From Helicobacter pylori (GTDB lineage Bacteria > Campylobacterota > Campylobacteria > Campylobacterales > Helicobacteraceae): a stretch of DNA of 64,000 bases. Location: NCBI RefSeq assembly GCF_001653475.1, contig NZ_CP011487.1, forward strand, positions 930,001 through 994,000. The letters run 5' to 3'. Below, piece by piece: positions 63,018 to 64,000 of the stretch. Numbering within the stretch: the stretch's first letter is position 1; each line of letters begins with the position of its first letter. Both the position numbers and the translations under genes were made by a program. The notes under the pieces are model-generated. The model had not been told where the DNA came from, did no database searches, and saw only the letters and a list, made by a program, of their open reading frames with translations.

Positions 63018-63584
63018 TCACTTTAAAATTTTAGGCAAAGTGATGCCCACTTGCCCTTGATACTTACCGCCTCTGTCTTTATAGCTTTGCTCACACACTT
63101 CATCGCCTTGTAAAAACACCACTTGTGCGATCCCCTCATTGGCATAGACTTTAGCCGGTAAATTAGTGGTGTTAGAAATTTCAATCGTGATATAGCCTTC
63201 AAATTCCGGCTCAAAAGGCGTGACATTCACAATAATCCCGCATCTAGCGTAAGTGCTTTTGCCTAAACAAATCGCTAAGGTGTCTTTAGGCATTCTAAAA
63301 TACTCTATCGTATGGGCTAGGGCGAACGCATTAGCGGGTAAGATAAAAAAACCCTCTTGGCTCGCATCAATTTTAGTCGCGTTGTTAGGGTCAAAGTTTT
63401 TAGGGTCAATTAAAGCGTTTTTGTTATCAAAGAGCATGAACTCACTCCCCACTCTAATATCATACCCATAACTGCTCAAACCATAGCTAATCACATTCTT
63501 ACCGACTTGCTTTTCGCAAAAAGGACTAATCATGCCATGCTCTAAACTCATTTTTTTAATCCAAGAATCCGCTTTTAATCCCAT
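63018..63584 (-). CDS. dcd: dCTP deaminase
   Basis: Deaminates dCTP to dUTP for thymidylate synthesis. The 188-aa trimer-type product has [16 protein letters not shown] near 37-52, [31 protein letters not shown] near 108-138 with the catalytic Glu, and [14 protein letters not shown] at the C-terminus. Start at the ATG at 63584; a GTG two codons upstream overlaps the AAAGG site. Confidence 0.95.
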   Translation of the reverse strand: MGLKADSWIKKMSLEHGMISPFCEKQVGKNVISYGLSSYGYDIRVGSEFMLFDNKNALIDPKNFDPNNATKIDASQEGFFILPANAFALAHTIEYFRMPKDTLAICLGKSTYARCGIIVNVTPFEPEFEGYITIEISNTTNLPAKVYANEGIAQVVFLQGDEVCEQSYKDRGGKYQGQVGITLPKILK

Positions 63585-63621
63585 ACGCACAAAGCCTTTA
63601 AAGTTTGTTAATAATTATGTT

Positions 63622-63627
63622 ATTATA
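63622..63627 (-). promoter_or_regulatory. -10 box of probable dcd promoter inside an AT-rich dyad
   Basis: Minus-strand TATAAT 38 bases before the dcd ATG. It lies in an imperfect dyad (TTGTTAATAATTATG / TTATTATAACAA, about 63605-63632) that could bind a Fur- or NikR-type regulator. Confidence 0.45.
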
Positions 63628-63718
63628 ACAATAATTTTTTGCTAAAAACGCTTATGGTTAGTAAGATTATGCGTTTGTGGCATATTTTTAAAATAATATA
63701 TATAAGGAATAGATCGTT

Positions 63719-64000
63719 ATGAACCTTTCTGAAATTGAAGAGTTGATCAAAGAATTTAAAGCTTCTGATTTAGGGCATTTGAAATTAAAGCGTGAGCATT
63801 TTGAATTGGTTTTGGATAAAGAATCCGCTTATACGAAACATAAAAACGCATTAAGTCCCACCCATTCTCCAGCCCCCATTATGGTAGAAGCGAGCATGCC
63901 AAGTGTCCAAACTCCTGTGCCTATGGTATGCACCCCTATTGTGGATAAAAAAGAAGATTTCGTGCTTTCGCCTATGGTAGGCACTTTTTATCATGCGCCA
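63719..64000 (+). CDS. accB: Biotin carboxyl carrier protein AccB (3' end outside window)
   Basis: Carries biotin for acetyl-CoA carboxylase in fatty acid synthesis. 94 codons are visible: the N-terminal helix NLSEIEELIKEFKASDLGHL, a Pro/Ala/Ser linker, and the start of the biotinyl domain VLSPMVGTFYHAP. The MKM biotinylation site lies beyond the window. AAGGAA precedes the ATG. Confidence 0.94.
   Translation, partial: MNLSEIEELIKEFKASDLGHLKLKREHFELVLDKESAYTKHKNALSPTHSPAPIMVEASMPSVQTPVPMVCTPIVDKKEDFVLSPMVGTFYHAP

Overview
The window is a Helicobacter pylori chromosome segment. It is AT-rich, with TATAAT-type -10 boxes mostly lacking clear -35 boxes. Its gene order matches the H. pylori blocks HP0978-HP0979 and HP0983, followed by HP0422 down to HP0371. 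HP numbers are recalled from strain 26695 by protein similarity and synteny and were not looked up. Species-specific markers include a cholesterol alpha-glucosyltransferase, the futA fucosyltransferase, an HpaA paralogue, the HomC outer membrane protein, CheV3 and a CheA-REC fusion.

Layout. 1-2728: cell division genes ftsA (5' end outside the window) and ftsZ. 2729-7476: a short accessory region, inferred to be a nearly empty plasticity-zone junction. It holds one intact DUF262/DUF1524 (GmrSD-like) restriction-type gene bracketed by a 33-bp direct repeat, an MscS-like channel and several decayed gene remnants. 7477-14712 (minus): metG, a Mur-ligase-like protein, cmoB, a hotdog protein, the cholesterol glucosyltransferase and speA, tightly packed. 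14881-18500: cfa, a large MscS-family channel and two small ORFs. 18520-18964: four minus-strand tRNAs (Arg-TCT, Arg-TCG, His-GTG, Pro-TGG). 19149-21998 (minus): HpaA paralogue and a small exported protein plus guaA. 22177-24561: bisC, a molybdenum reductase gene broken by several frameshifts and a stop. 24666-26937 (minus): a coiled-coil protein, a class V aminotransferase and a HIT protein. 27018-43560 (plus): a long run containing pheS-pheT-aroA-ispH, rpsA, a small membrane protein, serA, a ubiD-like gene, a YggS-type protein, a metallophosphoesterase, and the chemotaxis group cheV3-cheA-cheW. 43822-48310: tpx and sodB (divergent), cmoA, priA and two small proteins. 48512-53468: a SPOR protein, a sensor-like membrane protein, an M48 protease, prmC and gdhA. 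53487-59381 (minus): futA, ccsBA, a CSYC thioredoxin-fold lipoprotein and hemH. 59437-64000: a small membrane protein with rsmE, homC, dcd and the start of accB.

How the genes fit together. Most are housekeeping genes in short co-directional groups. cmoA and cmoB, far apart here, form the two-step pathway for wobble uridine modification. hemH, the CSYC lipoprotein and ccsBA lie in line, as expected for haem supply and cytochrome c maturation. cheV3, cheA and cheW form the chemotaxis core. Envelope functions recur: cholesterol glucosylation, Lewis antigen fucosylation, cyclopropane fatty acids, a probable lipid A enzyme and HomC.

The observations most worth checking are the repeat-flanked DUF262 gene, the HExxHxxGxxH motif inside HomC, the multiply broken bisC, tandem upstream ATG repeats before the CSYC lipoprotein gene, and a terminator ending three bases before the cmoA start codon.
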